A stretch of 49,670 bases of DNA from Syntrophomonas sp. DTU018 (GTDB taxonomy: Bacteria; Bacillota; Syntrophomonadia; Syntrophomonadales; Syntrophomonadaceae), in assembly GCA_001513155.1 (NCBI GenBank), contig LFSR01000003.1:1-49670 (forward strand), read 5' to 3'. A model generated the notes under the pieces. The model ran no database searches and had not been told where the DNA came from. It worked only from the letters and a program-made list of their open reading frames with translations. This document shows positions 17,667 through 26,515 of this stretch, piece by piece. The translations under genes and the position numbers were made by a program. Each line of letters opens with the position of its first letter. Within the stretch, counting starts at the first letter, position 1.

Positions 17667-17748
17667 GAGATCGCCACGCGCTGCGCGCTCGCGATGACAC
17701 ATAAGATGGCTTCCTATCACACTGTCGCTGGGCTCCTCGCGATGACAC
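17667..17748. repeat. REP-like palindromic repeat, degenerate copy
   Basis: GAGATCGCCACGCGCTGCGC then GCTCGCGATGACA, followed after about 25 bp by a partial arm TGTCGCTGGGCTCCTCGCGA then TGACA. Both arms here point the same way rather than being inverted, so this copy has been rearranged or is two half-elements. Confidence 0.7.
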
Positions 17749-17824
17749 AGCGATGGCTGTACTACAGCAATTTCTGGCGCTAAGCCACTCCAGAAAATAA
17801 TTTTACGTAAAGGTGGGACATGCC

Positions 17825-18727
17825 ATGACTACCAGACCTAATGAAGAAATTTCCACCAAACCGCCCTATATCGACCTGGTTTATTCTCAGAGGTGGGATG
17901 ACAACACCAAGCTTTCTATCAAGATAAACCGGCATATCTATACGGAGCAGACTCCCTACCAGCGCATTGACTTTTATGAATCGGATACTTACGGTACCTT
18001 TTTCACCCTGGATGGGCTGGTAATGGTGACCGAAAAGGATGAGTTTATTTACCACGAAATGATAACCCATGTGGCCATGGCCACCAATCCGGCTATTAAG
18101 AAGGTTTTGATTATCGGCGGAGGAGATGGAGGTACATCCCGGGAAATAGCCCGTTACTCCCATATCGAGCGTATTGATATGGTGGACATAGACGAACGGG
18201 TGGTTCGTCTATGCCAGCAGTATTTGCCCCGGACCGCCGGTCACCTGGACAAGGACCCCAGGATACACCTGCATTTCCAGGACGGTTCTTCCTTCGTAAA
18301 TCAGACAGAAGACGGTGCCTATGATCTCATCATCGTGGACTCCACCGATCCCATTGGGGTAGGTGAAGGCTTGTTTACCAAAGAGTTTTATAAAGCATGC
18401 TATCGTATCCTGACCTATGAGGGTATATTGATCAACCAGCACGAGTCACCTTACTTTGACTTTCACATTGAAGAAATGCAGAAAGCCCATAGAAAAATCC
18501 GGGATCTGTTCCCTATCGTCAAAGTATACCAGTACCACATACCCACCTATCCCTCCGGCCACTGGCTGTTTGGTTTTGCTTCCAAAAAGTATGATCCCAT
18601 CAAGGACCATAAGCCCGAAGTATGGGAATCCTTTGGGATCAAGACCAGGTATTACAACTCCGATATCCATAAAGGGGCTTTTGCTTTGCCCACCTATGTT
18701 TTAGAACTGCTGAAAGCCAGCTATTAA
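17825..18727 (+). CDS. speE: Spermidine synthase (polyamine aminopropyltransferase)
   Basis: This 300-residue class I methyltransferase-fold enzyme has VLIIGGGDGGTSREIARY near residue 95 (decarboxylated SAM loop), VDIDERVV with the acidic ribose-binding position, the catalytic DSTDPIGVGEGLF near 170, and HIPTYPSGHWLFGFASK near 235. It transfers an aminopropyl group from decarboxylated S-adenosylmethionine to putrescine. The downstream genes make putrescine from agmatine, giving a coherent route to spermidine; no SAM decarboxylase or arginine decarboxylase is in the window. I chose ATG 17825, 8 nt after AAGGTGG, over the in-frame GTG at 17813. Confidence 0.93.
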   Translation: MTTRPNEEISTKPPYIDLVYSQRWDDNTKLSIKINRHIYTEQTPYQRIDFYESDTYGTFFTLDGLVMVTEKDEFIYHEMITHVAMATNPAIKKVLIIGGGDGGTSREIARYSHIERIDMVDIDERVVRLCQQYLPRTAGHLDKDPRIHLHFQDGSSFVNQTEDGAYDLIIVDSTDPIGVGEGLFTKEFYKACYRILTYEGILINQHESPYFDFHIEEMQKAHRKIRDLFPIVKVYQYHIPTYPSGHWLFGFASKKYDPIKDHKPEVWESFGIKTRYYNSDIHKGAFALPTYVLELLKASY

Positions 18728-18734
18728 AAAAAAC

Positions 18735-18776
18735 AGGGACGCTTACCTGGTGATGAGCCGGGAATCGTCCCTTTTG
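18735..18776. terminator. Bidirectional terminator between speE and aguB
   Basis: AGGGACG pairs with CGTCCCT, with further imperfect pairing inside. TTTTG follows on the plus strand and a run of A precedes it, serving both convergent genes. Confidence 0.75.
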
Positions 18777-18783
18777 TTTTCCT

Positions 18784-19662
18784 TTAACTTGTCTGATAAA
18801 CCCCGTCACTGCTGATTATAGCCCGGTAGAGTTCGGGACGGCGGTCGCGGAATACTGTCCAGGATATCCTCTGTTCTTCAATGGCATCCAGATCAAACTC
18901 GGCAGTAATCACCATCTCCGAAGTGCGATCCCCTTCAGCAATAATTTTCCCGGTGGGGTCAGTAATAAAAGATGATCCGTAAAATTCTATAGCCGAGGAA
19001 CCAATGGTCTCCTTTCCCACCCGGTTGGAGGCTATTACCGGCATAATGTTGGCGGCAGCATGTCCCTGCATACATCTCTGCCAGTGCTCCTTGGAATCTA
19101 CCTCCGGTTCATCCGGCTCGGAGCCAATAGCGGTGGGATATAAAAGCATCTCTGCTCCCATCAGGGCCATACAGCGGGCCGCCTCCGGGAACCATTGATC
19201 CCAGCAGATGCCGACTCCGATACGGCCATAACGGGTTTTCCAAACCTTGAAGCCGGTGTCCCCGGGGTTAAAATAGAATTTCTCTTCATATCCCGGACCG
19301 GTGGGAACATGGGCTTTCCGGTAAACTCCCAGAATACTGCCATCTGCGTCAAGCACAGCTACGGAATTATAGTAGGCCAGGTTTTTGCGCTCGTAGAAAC
19401 TTACCGGCAATACTACCTGCAGTTCCCGGGCCAGAGTACGCAAATGCTGAACCGCCTTGTTATCTTCAACCTCCGCTGCCAGCTTGTAATTGGCAAAATC
19501 CTCCACCTGGCAGAAATAAAGGGTCTCAAACAATTCCTGCAGCAGAATAATCTGGGCTCCCATGCTCGCCGCCCGGCGGATAAGGGCTTCAGCTTTGCTG
19601 ATATTCTCATCCCGGTCAGACGAACAAGCCATTTGGGTTGCGGCTACGATAACCTTTCTCAC
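18784..19662 (-). CDS. aguB: N-carbamoylputrescine amidase
   Basis: This 292-residue nitrilase-superfamily enzyme has the Glu-Lys-Cys triad in place: LLQELFETLYFCQ near residue 41 (Glu), YRKAHVPTGPGYEEKFYF near 118 (Lys) and GVGICWDQWFPEAAR near 150 (Cys). The GPGYEEKFYF and GSEPDEPEVDS segments are typical of N-carbamoylputrescine amidases. It hydrolyses N-carbamoylputrescine to putrescine, CO2 and ammonia. The start is GTG 19662 behind GGAGG. It is convergent with speE and divergent from the permease, so it is transcribed alone. The adjacent putrescine carbamoyltransferase would use the same substrate phosphorolytically. Confidence 0.92.
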   Translation of the reverse strand: MRKVIVAATQMACSSDRDENISKAEALIRRAASMGAQIILLQELFETLYFCQVEDFANYKLAAEVEDNKAVQHLRTLARELQVVLPVSFYERKNLAYYNSVAVLDADGSILGVYRKAHVPTGPGYEEKFYFNPGDTGFKVWKTRYGRIGVGICWDQWFPEAARCMALMGAEMLLYPTAIGSEPDEPEVDSKEHWQRCMQGHAAANIMPVIASNRVGKETIGSSAIEFYGSSFITDPTGKIIAEGDRTSEMVITAEFDLDAIEEQRISWTVFRDRRPELYRAIISSDGVYQTS

Positions 19663-19767
19663 TTATAACCTCCTGAATATATTGTCCATCGCATTTAGTT
19701 TTCCGCTCCAAGCTCATTAATATATTACCATATGGGCCTCAAGGCAGCATTAAAGAGCGTTATTACA

Positions 19768-19807
19768 GCAATTGTCACCGGATTGGCAAACCACGATAAA
19801 CGAAAAC
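19768..19807. repeat. Second dispersed repeat family, copy 3
   Basis: AGCAATTGTCACCGGATTGG then CAAACCACGATAAACGAAAA, in the same orientation as 3186-3225. It sits in the 365-bp gap between the divergent aguB and permease genes. Apart from this repeat and AT-rich sequence (possible -10 TAAAAT near 19979), the gap shows no gene. Confidence 0.6.
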
Positions 19808-20027
19808 ATTACTGCAGAGCGGGTTCCACAGAAATAAAACAAAGAATGAGTCTACATCCAAAAAATAATTGCGTCAAACTAAATTAATAACTATTATAGT
19901 TCATAAAGCCGATTAATCCAGAAGATAGCATTATTTTAGGAAATTAACTTCTGGATGCTTCAAATTGTTCCTGGTTATGCTAAAATAGGATAGTTTGTCA
20001 CTGACATTTTGAGAAGAGGTGAATGTA

Positions 20028-21401
20028 ATGACAGAAAGAAGAAAAAGCTTTCGCTTGTACGAAGTGGTATTATCAGTTATCACCATCGTCTTTGTTGCAG
20101 AAGCAGCCGCACCGGCAGCTGCCATCGGCAACTCCCAATATTTTTGGTGGGTATTCCTCATCCTGGCTTTCCTGCTTCCTTACGGATTAATAGCTGCTGA
20201 GCTGGGCAGCGCATACCAGGATGAAGGCGGACTCTATGATTGGATCAAACGTGCCTTTGGCCCAAAATGGGGGGCCCGGGCGGCCTGGTATTATTGGATC
20301 AATTACCCGCTGTGGATGTCCTCCCTGGCGGTTATTTTCCCGGAAGTTATAACTTCTATATCCGGAAACGAAATCAGTGTCTTCTGGGCTACAGTGATTG
20401 AACTAGCTTTCATTTGGACCGTTGTCTTCATCAGCCTCTTTCGGGTCAGTGACAGTAAATGGATATTAAATTTGTCAGCAGTGATCAAAGTTTTCATCGC
20501 TCTGGTACTGGGGTGCCTGGGACTGTATGTAGCTTTTACCCGGGGAATGGCTACTGAATTTACCTGGAACTCTCTTTTGCCGTCCATGAATCTGAGCAGT
20601 CTGGCCTACGTTTCGGTAATACTGTTCAACTTTATGGGCTTTGAGGTTTTGAACTCCTTCACCTCGGAAATGGAAAATCCCCGCAGGCAGGTGCCCCAGG
20701 CTATTGTAGCCGGCGGTATTGCCATTGCTTTTTTGTACATATTCTCTTCCTTTGGCATCGGGGTTGCCATCCCTGCGGAAGAAATCAATACCTCCAATGG
20801 TTTGGTGGAAAGCCTGCAGCTCCTTACCGGTACAACCATGGGCACCTTCATTACCATTATGGGCACTCTCTTCCTGATTTCCTTAGTGGGCAATATGCTT
20901 TCCTGGTCTTATGGAGTCAATTATGTAGCCAGTTATGCAGCCAAAAACAACAGCATGCCTGCCATATTCGGCCGGCTCAATGAAAAAACGGGGATGCCCC
21001 TGGGTGCTCCTTTGGTAAATGGACTGGTAGCCTCAACCCTGGTTATCATTGCTCCGTTCTTGCCCAGTCAGGACTTGTTCTGGAACTTCTTCGCCTTAAA
21101 TATAGTCACCCTGCTGCTGGCTTATGTGGCAGTATTCCCTGCTTTCCTGAAACTGCGCCAAATAGACCCGGACCGGGAGCGGCCCTTTAAAATACCAGGA
21201 GGGGAATTCAGGCTCAGAATTATCGCCTATTTGCCCATGGTGCTGCTGCTGATTGCCATCATGTTCTCCGTGGTTCCTCTGGAACTGTCCGCAGAAGAAT
21301 TAAGCTTTAAGATACCCTTGACGGTTGGAACCATACTGGCGATAATTGCTGGGGAAATAATGGCTGCCCGGGCAGTAAGGGTTTCCAATAACAGCCGATA
21401 A
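20028..21401 (+). CDS. APC-family amino acid/polyamine permease
   Basis: This is an integral membrane transporter of about 457 residues with around 12 hydrophobic helices. The first two carry EVVLSVITIVFVAEAAAPAA and FLLPYGLIAAELGSAYQDEG, the usual APC start with a helix break, and FMGFEVLNSFTSEMENPRRQ matches the family segment after helix 6. It sits between aguB and the putrescine carbamoyltransferase, so agmatine, putrescine or an agmatine/putrescine antiport is the likely function; the substrate is inferred from context. I chose ATG 20028, 6 nt after AGAGGTG, over GTG 20019. The carbamoyltransferase follows about 57 bp downstream on the same strand. Confidence 0.87.
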   Translation: MTERRKSFRLYEVVLSVITIVFVAEAAAPAAAIGNSQYFWWVFLILAFLLPYGLIAAELGSAYQDEGGLYDWIKRAFGPKWGARAAWYYWINYPLWMSSLAVIFPEVITSISGNEISVFWATVIELAFIWTVVFISLFRVSDSKWILNLSAVIKVFIALVLGCLGLYVAFTRGMATEFTWNSLLPSMNLSSLAYVSVILFNFMGFEVLNSFTSEMENPRRQVPQAIVAGGIAIAFLYIFSSFGIGVAIPAEEINTSNGLVESLQLLTGTTMGTFITIMGTLFLISLVGNMLSWSYGVNYVASYAAKNNSMPAIFGRLNEKTGMPLGAPLVNGLVASTLVIIAPFLPSQDLFWNFFALNIVTLLLAYVAVFPAFLKLRQIDPDRERPFKIPGGEFRLRIIAYLPMVLLLIAIMFSVVPLELSAEELSFKIPLTVGTILAIIAGEIMAARAVRVSNNSR

Positions 21402-21458
21402 ATATCTTGGCTGAGTGTATTTAGCCATTATAAAAATACGGCAGGAGGTTTGAGAAAA

Positions 21459-22466
21459 ATGGTGAGGCATTTTATTGACACCAATGATTTTACCAAGCAG
21501 GAAATCCTGGACATTATCCGCTTGGGACTCACCCTGAAGAAATGTATCAATGTGGGTTACTACCCGCCTCTGCTGAAGAATAAAACTCTGGGTATGATCT
21601 TTGAACAGACTTCCACCCGTACCCGGGTTTCTTTTGAAACGGCTATGGCCCAGCTGGGAGGACATGCTCAGTACCTGGCACCGGGACAGATCCAGTTTGG
21701 GGTCCATGAGACCCTGGGAGATACCGGCAAGGTACTTTCCCGGTTGGTGGATATTCTGGTAGCCCGGGTCCATCGCCACCAGACTATCGTTGATCTGGCC
21801 AATTCCTGTAACATACCGGTAATCAATGGTATGTCTGACTACAACCATCCTACCCAGGAAATTGGCGATGTTACCACCATGGTGGAACACCTGCCTCCGG
21901 GAAAAAGACTGGAAGACTGCAAGGTGGTCTTCGTAGGCGATGCTACCCAGGTATGTGCTTCCCTGTGCTTTATTACTACCAAGCTGGGCATGCATTTTGT
22001 CCAGTTCGGTCCCAAGAGTCACCAGCTCAAAGAGCATCACCGTACTATTGCGGAAGCCAACTGCAAAGTATCTGGAGGCAGTTACCTGATTACCGATGAT
22101 GCCGATGAAGCGATGAAAGATGCGGACTTTGTCTATACCGATGTATGGTATGGATTGTATGATGCTGAGCTTTCCCAGGAAGAAAGAATGGCCATTTTCT
22201 ATCCCAAGTACCAGGTAAATCGGGAACTGATGGCCAAGGCCAGCCCTCACGCCAAGTTCATGCACTGCCTGCCGGCTACCCGGGGTGAAGAAATTACTAA
22301 TGAAGTTCTGGATGCTCCCTATTCCATCGCCTGGGATCAGGCCGGCAACCGTTTGACAGCTATGCGCGCAATATTAGTCTACCTACTGCGTCCCCAGGAG
22401 AGCCAGCAGTCCAAAATAGATGCGGCTAAAGCAGAATTGGATCAAGTCCTAGCTGATATCATGTAA
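21459..22466 (+). CDS. ptcA: Putrescine carbamoyltransferase
   Basis: This carbamoyltransferase of about 335 residues has the carbamoyl-phosphate loop STRTRVSFE near residue 53, HRHQTI near 105, [11 protein letters not shown] and [10 protein letters not shown] near 270. The segment [15 protein letters not shown] is the putrescine-type replacement of the ornithine-binding loop, separating PTCs from ornithine transcarbamylases. In agmatine catabolism it phosphorolyses N-carbamoylputrescine to putrescine and carbamoyl phosphate, whose energy carbamate kinase recovers; no carbamate kinase gene is in the window. I chose ATG 21459, 10 nt after AGGAGG, since the TTG at 21450 is too close. The agmatine deiminase follows after a repeat-filled gap. 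Confidence 0.88.
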   Translation: MVRHFIDTNDFTKQEILDIIRLGLTLKKCINVGYYPPLLKNKTLGMIFEQTSTRTRVSFETAMAQLGGHAQYLAPGQIQFGVHETLGDTGKVLSRLVDILVARVHRHQTIVDLANSCNIPVINGMSDYNHPTQEIGDVTTMVEHLPPGKRLEDCKVVFVGDATQVCASLCFITTKLGMHFVQFGPKSHQLKEHHRTIAEANCKVSGGSYLITDDADEAMKDADFVYTDVWYGLYDAELSQEERMAIFYPKYQVNRELMAKASPHAKFMHCLPATRGEEITNEVLDAPYSIAWDQAGNRLTAMRAILVYLLRPQESQQSKIDAAKAELDQVLADIM

Positions 22467-22587
22467 AATGATTAATAGGCTTTTATAGTTTTAAGGTGAC
22501 AATAGCCCTCGCATTGTAAAAAGAAGTCATTGCTGTGAAAATGCCTCTCGGGGCGATGTGGGCATCGCCCCCTACATCTAATATGGT

Positions 22588-22627
22588 GTTTTCATTCATC
22601 GTGGCCTGTTTTTCAGGTGAAAATTGC
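22588..22627. repeat. Second dispersed repeat family, copy 4 (inverted)
   Basis: GTTTTCATTCATCGTGGCC then TGTTTTTCAGGTGAAAATTGC, opposite in orientation to 3186-3225. The 371 bp between ptcA and aguA hold this unit, a REP-like copy and a further copy at 22764-22801, with no gene. Confidence 0.6.
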
Positions 22628-22636
22628 TTCCTTTTG

Positions 22637-22753
22637 TGTCATCGCGAGGAGCGAAGCGACGTGGCGATCTGTTGACTCAAACCGTTAGTTGACATAGAGA
22701 TTGCCACGCGCTACAAAAAACAAAATGGTGAGCTGTTTTTACAGCAATGACAC
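22637..22753. repeat. REP-like palindromic repeat, copy with interrupted right arm
   Basis: The left arm TGTCATCGCGAGGAGCGAAG then CGACGTGGCGATCTGTTGAC matches 3233-3326 almost exactly, including the spacer. The right arm GAGATTGCCACGCGCTAC is then broken, and the terminal CAATGACAC appears about 30 bp later (22745-22753), as if a short segment were inserted or substituted. Confidence 0.75.
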
Positions 22754-22763
22754 AAAAAGCGAC

Positions 22764-22801
22764 TTTTCATCATCGTGGTCTGCACCGCAGGTAACAATTA
22801 T
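22764..22801. repeat. Second dispersed repeat family, copy 5 (inverted)
   Basis: TTTTCATCATCGTGGTCTGC then ACCGCAGGTAACAATTATT, a diverged copy directly upstream of the aguA ribosome binding site. Confidence 0.5.
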
Positions 22802-22837
22802 TACGGATAATCTTTCAACAGGAAAGGATGGGAAAAG

Positions 22838-23947
22838 ATGGCCAGAACTTTAAATACCACCCCCAGACAGGACGGGTTCAGAATGCCCGGGGAATTCGAG
22901 CCCCACAAACAAACCTGGATGCTGTGGCCGGAAAGGCCCGACAATTGGAGATTAGGCGCCCATTATGCCCAGAAAGCCTTTGTGGAGGTGGCTGCCGCCA
23001 TCGCCGAATTTGAGCCGGTTACCATGTGTGTTTCCCGGGAACAGTACATGCACGCCCGCAGCGTTCTGCCGGAGTCGGTGCGAGTGATAGAAATGTCCTA
23101 CAACGATTCCTGGATGCGGGACTGCGGCCCCACCTTTGTGGTCAATGACAAGGGGGAGGTACGGGGCATAGACTGGACCTTCAATGCCTGGGGAGGACTG
23201 GTGGACGGCCTTTATTTCCCCTGGGACCAGGATGATCTGGTGGCCAAAAAAACCTGCGAAATAGAGAACATCGATACCTACCGCACCGAAGGTTTTGTCC
23301 TAGAGGGAGGTTCTATCCATGTAGACGGAGAAGGCACCCTGCTGGTCACAGAAGAATGCCTGTTAAGCGAAGGCCGTAACCCCCATATGAGCAAAGAAGA
23401 AATTGAACAGATGCTGAAAGAATACCTAAATGTGGAGAAAGTCATCTGGCTCAAGTGGGGGATCTATAATGACGAAACCAATGGCCATGTGGACAACATC
23501 TGCTGTTTTGCCCGGCCCGGGGAAGTTATCCTGGCCTGGACCGATGATGAAAATGATCCCCAATATGAACGCTCCAAGGCAGCCTATGACCTTTTAGCCA
23601 GCACCACCGATGCCAAAGGCAGAAAACTGAAAGTCCACAAGCTGCATATCCCTCGACCGGTGCTGATAACCAAGGAAGAAAGCGAAGGAGTAAATGCTAT
23701 TAAAGGCACCCTGCCCCGCAATGAAGGGGATCGCCAGGCAGCTTCCTACGTGAACTTCTATATTTGCAACGGCGGTATCATTCTCCCATTATTCAATGAT
23801 CCAGTGTACGACGAAATGGCGGAAAAGAAACTCAAGGAAATATTCCCGGACCGCCAGGTAGTGGGTATATATGCCCGGGAGATCATCCTGGGAGGCGGCA
23901 ATATCCACTGCATTACCCAGCAGCAGCCCCTCGGGATAAGCAAATAA
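22838..23947 (+). CDS. aguA: Agmatine deiminase
   Basis: This 369-residue pentein-fold hydrolase has the N-terminal [18 protein letters not shown], the substrate-binding [14 protein letters not shown] near residue 86, [13 protein letters not shown] near 155, [11 protein letters not shown] near 215, and the catalytic cysteine in [11 protein letters not shown] (C358). It converts agmatine to N-carbamoylputrescine and ammonia in the cytoplasm, feeding either AguB or the putrescine carbamoyltransferase encoded alongside. The length is standard. ATG 22838 follows a purine-rich AGGAAAGGATGGGAAAAG leader. It ends in its own terminator. Confidence 0.94.
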   Translation: MARTLNTTPRQDGFRMPGEFEPHKQTWMLWPERPDNWRLGAHYAQKAFVEVAAAIAEFEPVTMCVSREQYMHARSVLPESVRVIEMSYNDSWMRDCGPTFVVNDKGEVRGIDWTFNAWGGLVDGLYFPWDQDDLVAKKTCEIENIDTYRTEGFVLEGGSIHVDGEGTLLVTEECLLSEGRNPHMSKEEIEQMLKEYLNVEKVIWLKWGIYNDETNGHVDNICCFARPGEVILAWTDDENDPQYERSKAAYDLLASTTDAKGRKLKVHKLHIPRPVLITKEESEGVNAIKGTLPRNEGDRQAASYVNFYICNGGIILPLFNDPVYDEMAEKKLKEIFPDRQVVGIYAREIILGGGNIHCITQQQPLGISK

Positions 23948-23966
23948 GGTCCATATCGCCACCAAG

Positions 23967-24002
23967 TACCCCCTGTGATTGCATACACCAGTCCAGGGGG
24001 TA
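23967..24002 (+). terminator. Putative terminator after aguA
   Basis: TACCCCCTG and CAGGGGGTA pair perfectly over 9 bp around an 18-nt loop, followed by TTGATTTA. The T-run is weak and the loop long, so termination efficiency is uncertain. Confidence 0.6.
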
Positions 24003-24121
24003 TTGATTTAAGCAGTCTGGCAATATTCCTGCCCTATTCCCTCTAAAACTGCTACAATAATTTATACTTGGTGCAGTGACAGATTGGATGGCAAATCAAC
24101 ATTTTATCTACGGAGGCTTAT

Positions 24122-24871
24122 ATGAAACTCATCTCCTGGAATGTCAACGGCTTACGCGCTTGCCTAAACAAAGGCTTCATGGATTTTTTCTGGGCAGAAC
24201 AACCGGATATCTTCTGTATCCAGGAAACCAAGATGCAGCCGGAGCAGGTGGATTTCCAGCTGGAAGGCTATGAAATGTACTGGCACAGTGCAAAGAAAAA
24301 GGGGTACTCGGGTACTGCTGTTTTCACCAGAATCACACCCAAGTCGATTACATTAGACCTGGAACAGCCAGAACACGGGGGTGAAGGCCGGGTAATGACC
24401 CTGGAATATGATGACTTTTTCCTGGTCAATGTCTATTCCCCTAATTCCCAACGAGGTCTGGTCCGCCTGGAGTATCGCATGCAATGGCAGGACGATTTCC
24501 GGGACCACCTTATGAAACTGGATGCACAAAAACCGGTGATAATATGCGGGGACTTAAATGTAGCTCATAAGGAGATCGATATAAAAAACCCCAAATCAAA
24601 TGTGAACAATGCCGGCTTTACCCCTCAGGAGCGGCAGAAGATGACGGAACTCCTGGAGGCAGGATTTATAGATACCTTCCGCTACCTGTATCCTGACCAA
24701 ACCGGAGCTTACACCTGGTGGTCCTACATGTTCAATGCCCGGGAAAAAAACGTGGGCTGGCGCATCGATTATTTCCTGGTATCCGAAAGAATTAAAGATT
24801 GGATTAAAGAAGCCATTATTTATTCGGATGTCATGGGCAGCGATCACTGCCCCATCGGCCTGATAATTTAA
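24122..24871 (+). CDS. xth: Exodeoxyribonuclease III (AP endonuclease family 1)
   Basis: This 249-residue EEP-fold nuclease has LISWNVNGLRA at the N-terminus, the metal-binding Glu in IFCIQETKMQ near residue 36, ICGDLNVAHKEIDI near 142 (Asp/Asn pair), GWRIDYFLVS near 212 and the closing GSDHCPIGL with catalytic Asp-His. It repairs abasic sites and trims 3' ends of DNA. It is typical in length and complete. Translation starts at ATG 24122 shortly after GGAGG. A decayed duplicate of its last 50 codons lies at 26096-26270. It is convergent with gldA, with a terminator between. Confidence 0.95.
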   Translation: MKLISWNVNGLRACLNKGFMDFFWAEQPDIFCIQETKMQPEQVDFQLEGYEMYWHSAKKKGYSGTAVFTRITPKSITLDLEQPEHGGEGRVMTLEYDDFFLVNVYSPNSQRGLVRLEYRMQWQDDFRDHLMKLDAQKPVIICGDLNVAHKEIDIKNPKSNVNNAGFTPQERQKMTELLEAGFIDTFRYLYPDQTGAYTWWSYMFNAREKNVGWRIDYFLVSERIKDWIKEAIIYSDVMGSDHCPIGLII

Positions 24872-24873
24872 AC

Positions 24874-24903
24874 GGGAGCACGGGGCATGTACCCCGCACT
24901 CCC
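24874..24903. terminator. Bidirectional hairpin between xth and gldA
   Basis: Two stacked stems, GGGAG/CTCCC and CGGGG/CCCCG, are separated by a small symmetric CA/CA internal loop, with a 6-nt apical loop and ATTT following. It sits 2 bp after the xth stop and 4 bp before the gldA stop. Confidence 0.7.
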
Positions 24904-24907
24904 ATTT

Positions 24908-25987
24908 CTAAATATCACCTAGAGCGTCAGCGGCAATGATGGCGTTTAACACCGCCTCTTCAGTAACCGGGAAGGGCATGTTATGGATGGTCTCATCCGG
25001 AGCGGTTGCTGCCCGGGCTACCTGGCGCAGCCGTTCGGGATCAGCAGATCCAATTCCTAGCTCTCTTAAAGTAGTGGGCAGACCTACTGCCCGGCAGAAA
25101 TCGATTACCTCAAATATTTCCTCAGTAGGCCGGTTTTCCAGAACCAGCTGCACAATGGTGGAAAAGGCCACTTTTTCTCCATGATAATAGTGGTGTGTTT
25201 CCTCCAGTGCGGTAAAGCCGTTATGAATAGCATGGGCGGCTGCCAGACCGCCGCTTTCAAATCCTATGCCGCTCAAAAATGTATTGGCTTCCACCACCAG
25301 TTCTACCGCTGGTGTGATCACTTTTCTTTCCACCGCCAAACGGGCAGTCTCACCATATTCAAATAGTATTTTAAAGCACAGGTCAGCCAAAGCCAGGGCA
25401 CTGGCTGAAGGCCTTCCCCCGGCCATGGTAGTCAATTGTCTTTTGCTGCTGGCTTCGGCTTCAAATTTGGTCGCCAGAGCATCACCCATGCCAGCCACCA
25501 GAAATCGGGCGGGAGCCTGCACCACCAGACTGGTGTCCATCAAGACAATATCAGGATTTTGGGGCAGCAAAAGGTACTCTTCAAATTCCCCTGACTCAGT
25601 ATAGATTACGGAAAGAGCGCTGCAGGGAGCGTCTGTGGAAGCTATACTGGGAAGAATAGCTACCGGTTTTTGCAGGTAATAGGCAACCGCTTTCGCGGTA
25701 TCCAGGGTTTTGCCTCCGCCAAAGCCAGCAATCACATTGGCGCCGCTGCTGCTGGCGATATTTTGCAAGCGATTGATCTCCGCTTTGGAGCATTCTCCTC
25801 CGAATCTTTCCAGGGTGTATCCTAAGCCATTGAGACTGGGAATCAGCCTTTGTTCAGCAATGTCATGCACCGCACTGTCCACGATAACCATTACATGGGA
25901 TCCCAGACTGCCAATAAATTTGCCGGCTTCTTTCAGAGCACCGGCACCTTGGATATATTTGCGGGGAGAGCTTAATACCTGAACCAT
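24908..25987 (-). CDS. gldA: Glycerol dehydrogenase family (Fe/Zn-dependent polyol dehydrogenase)
   Basis: This protein of about 359 residues is an iron-type alcohol dehydrogenase fold enzyme. GFGGGKTLDTAKAVAYY near residue 92 is the NAD phosphate loop, PSIASTDAPCSALSVIY follows it, and metal ligands come from GMGDALATKFE (Asp), AAHAIHNGF (His) and HYYHGEKVAF (His), as in GldA. It oxidises glycerol to dihydroxyacetone with NAD+, or runs in reverse. I chose ATG 25987, 6 nt after AGGAGG; ATG 25993 abuts the ribosome binding site. It adds a glycerol route to the glycerol-phosphate operon at 6.9-13.6 kb, although the two are not adjacent. It appears monocistronic. Confidence 0.92.
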   Translation of the reverse strand: MVQVLSSPRKYIQGAGALKEAGKFIGSLGSHVMVIVDSAVHDIAEQRLIPSLNGLGYTLERFGGECSKAEINRLQNIASSSGANVIAGFGGGKTLDTAKAVAYYLQKPVAILPSIASTDAPCSALSVIYTESGEFEEYLLLPQNPDIVLMDTSLVVQAPARFLVAGMGDALATKFEAEASSKRQLTTMAGGRPSASALALADLCFKILFEYGETARLAVERKVITPAVELVVEANTFLSGIGFESGGLAAAHAIHNGFTALEETHHYYHGEKVAFSTIVQLVLENRPTEEIFEVIDFCRAVGLPTTLRELGIGSADPERLRQVARAATAPDETIHNMPFPVTEEAVLNAIIAADALGDI

Positions 25988-26095
25988 GACCATCCTCCTA
26001 TCACTTATTCAGTTTTAGTATGGTATGGCCAAAACGAGAATATTCTCTCCTCAAAAGGCGTTAAACAAATTACTGTGCATTACTTTGCTCATACA

Positions 26096-26270
26096 ACAAA
26101 GCCCACCTAGTGGCCTAATATGTTCAGTGCCCGGGGAAACAACGTGGGCTGGCGTATCGATTATTTTCTGGTATGCGAAAGGATTATTAACCTTATCAAA
26201 GATGCCGTTATTTATTCATAGGTTATGGGCAGTGATAATTGCCCCGTTGGACTGGAAATCCAGATACAAA
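26096..26270 (+). pseudogene. Decayed duplicate of the exonuclease III 3' end
   Basis: Translated in the xth frame this stretch reads MFSARGNNVGWRIDYFLV, then an isoleucine-rich helix, VIYS, a TAG stop, and VMGSDNCPVGLEI. It lines up codon for codon with the C-terminus of the intact xth at 24122-24871. Upstream, ACCTAGTGG matches the xth codons ACC TGG TGG with a nonsense change. Two stop codons and the absence of the N-terminal 200 codons make it non-functional. It probably arose from a partial duplication across the gldA gene, or from a second xth gene that was lost. Confidence 0.8.
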
Positions 26271-26330
26271 AACTGCCATCTGCCCGGGAAATGGGCAGAT
26301 GGCTTCAGACTGTCGAAAAAGGCCATGTAA

Positions 26331-26456
26331 GAGATCGCCACGTCGCTGCGCTCCTCGCGATGACAAAACCAAAAGCCCATCATATGTGTCATTGCGAGGC
26401 ACGACGTGCCGTGGCAATCTCGAACGTCCAACTCTTAATAAGCTTTTTTTACACGC
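26331..26456. repeat. REP-like palindromic repeat, copy with arms in outward order
   Basis: GAGATCGCCACGTCGCTGCG then CTCCTCGCGATGACA is followed, after about 20 bp, by TGTCATTGCGAGGCACGACG then TGCCGTGGCAATCTCG. The similarity to the 45277-45390 copy continues into the flank (AACGTCCAACTCTTAATAAG then CTTTTTT), so the true unit is longer than its palindromic core. It fills the gap beyond the stop of the giant surface-protein gene. Confidence 0.8.
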
Positions 26457-26515
26457 TGAAGCCATCTTCACTCCGGTTTTATGGACTCCGACCCCTTGCT
26501 TCTTATTATGTTTGT

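Noticed and set aside
21300-22265. 321-codon minus-strand frame over the putrescine carbamoyltransferase
   Set aside because: Antisense to a gene with clear STRTR and HCLPA motifs; no independent support.
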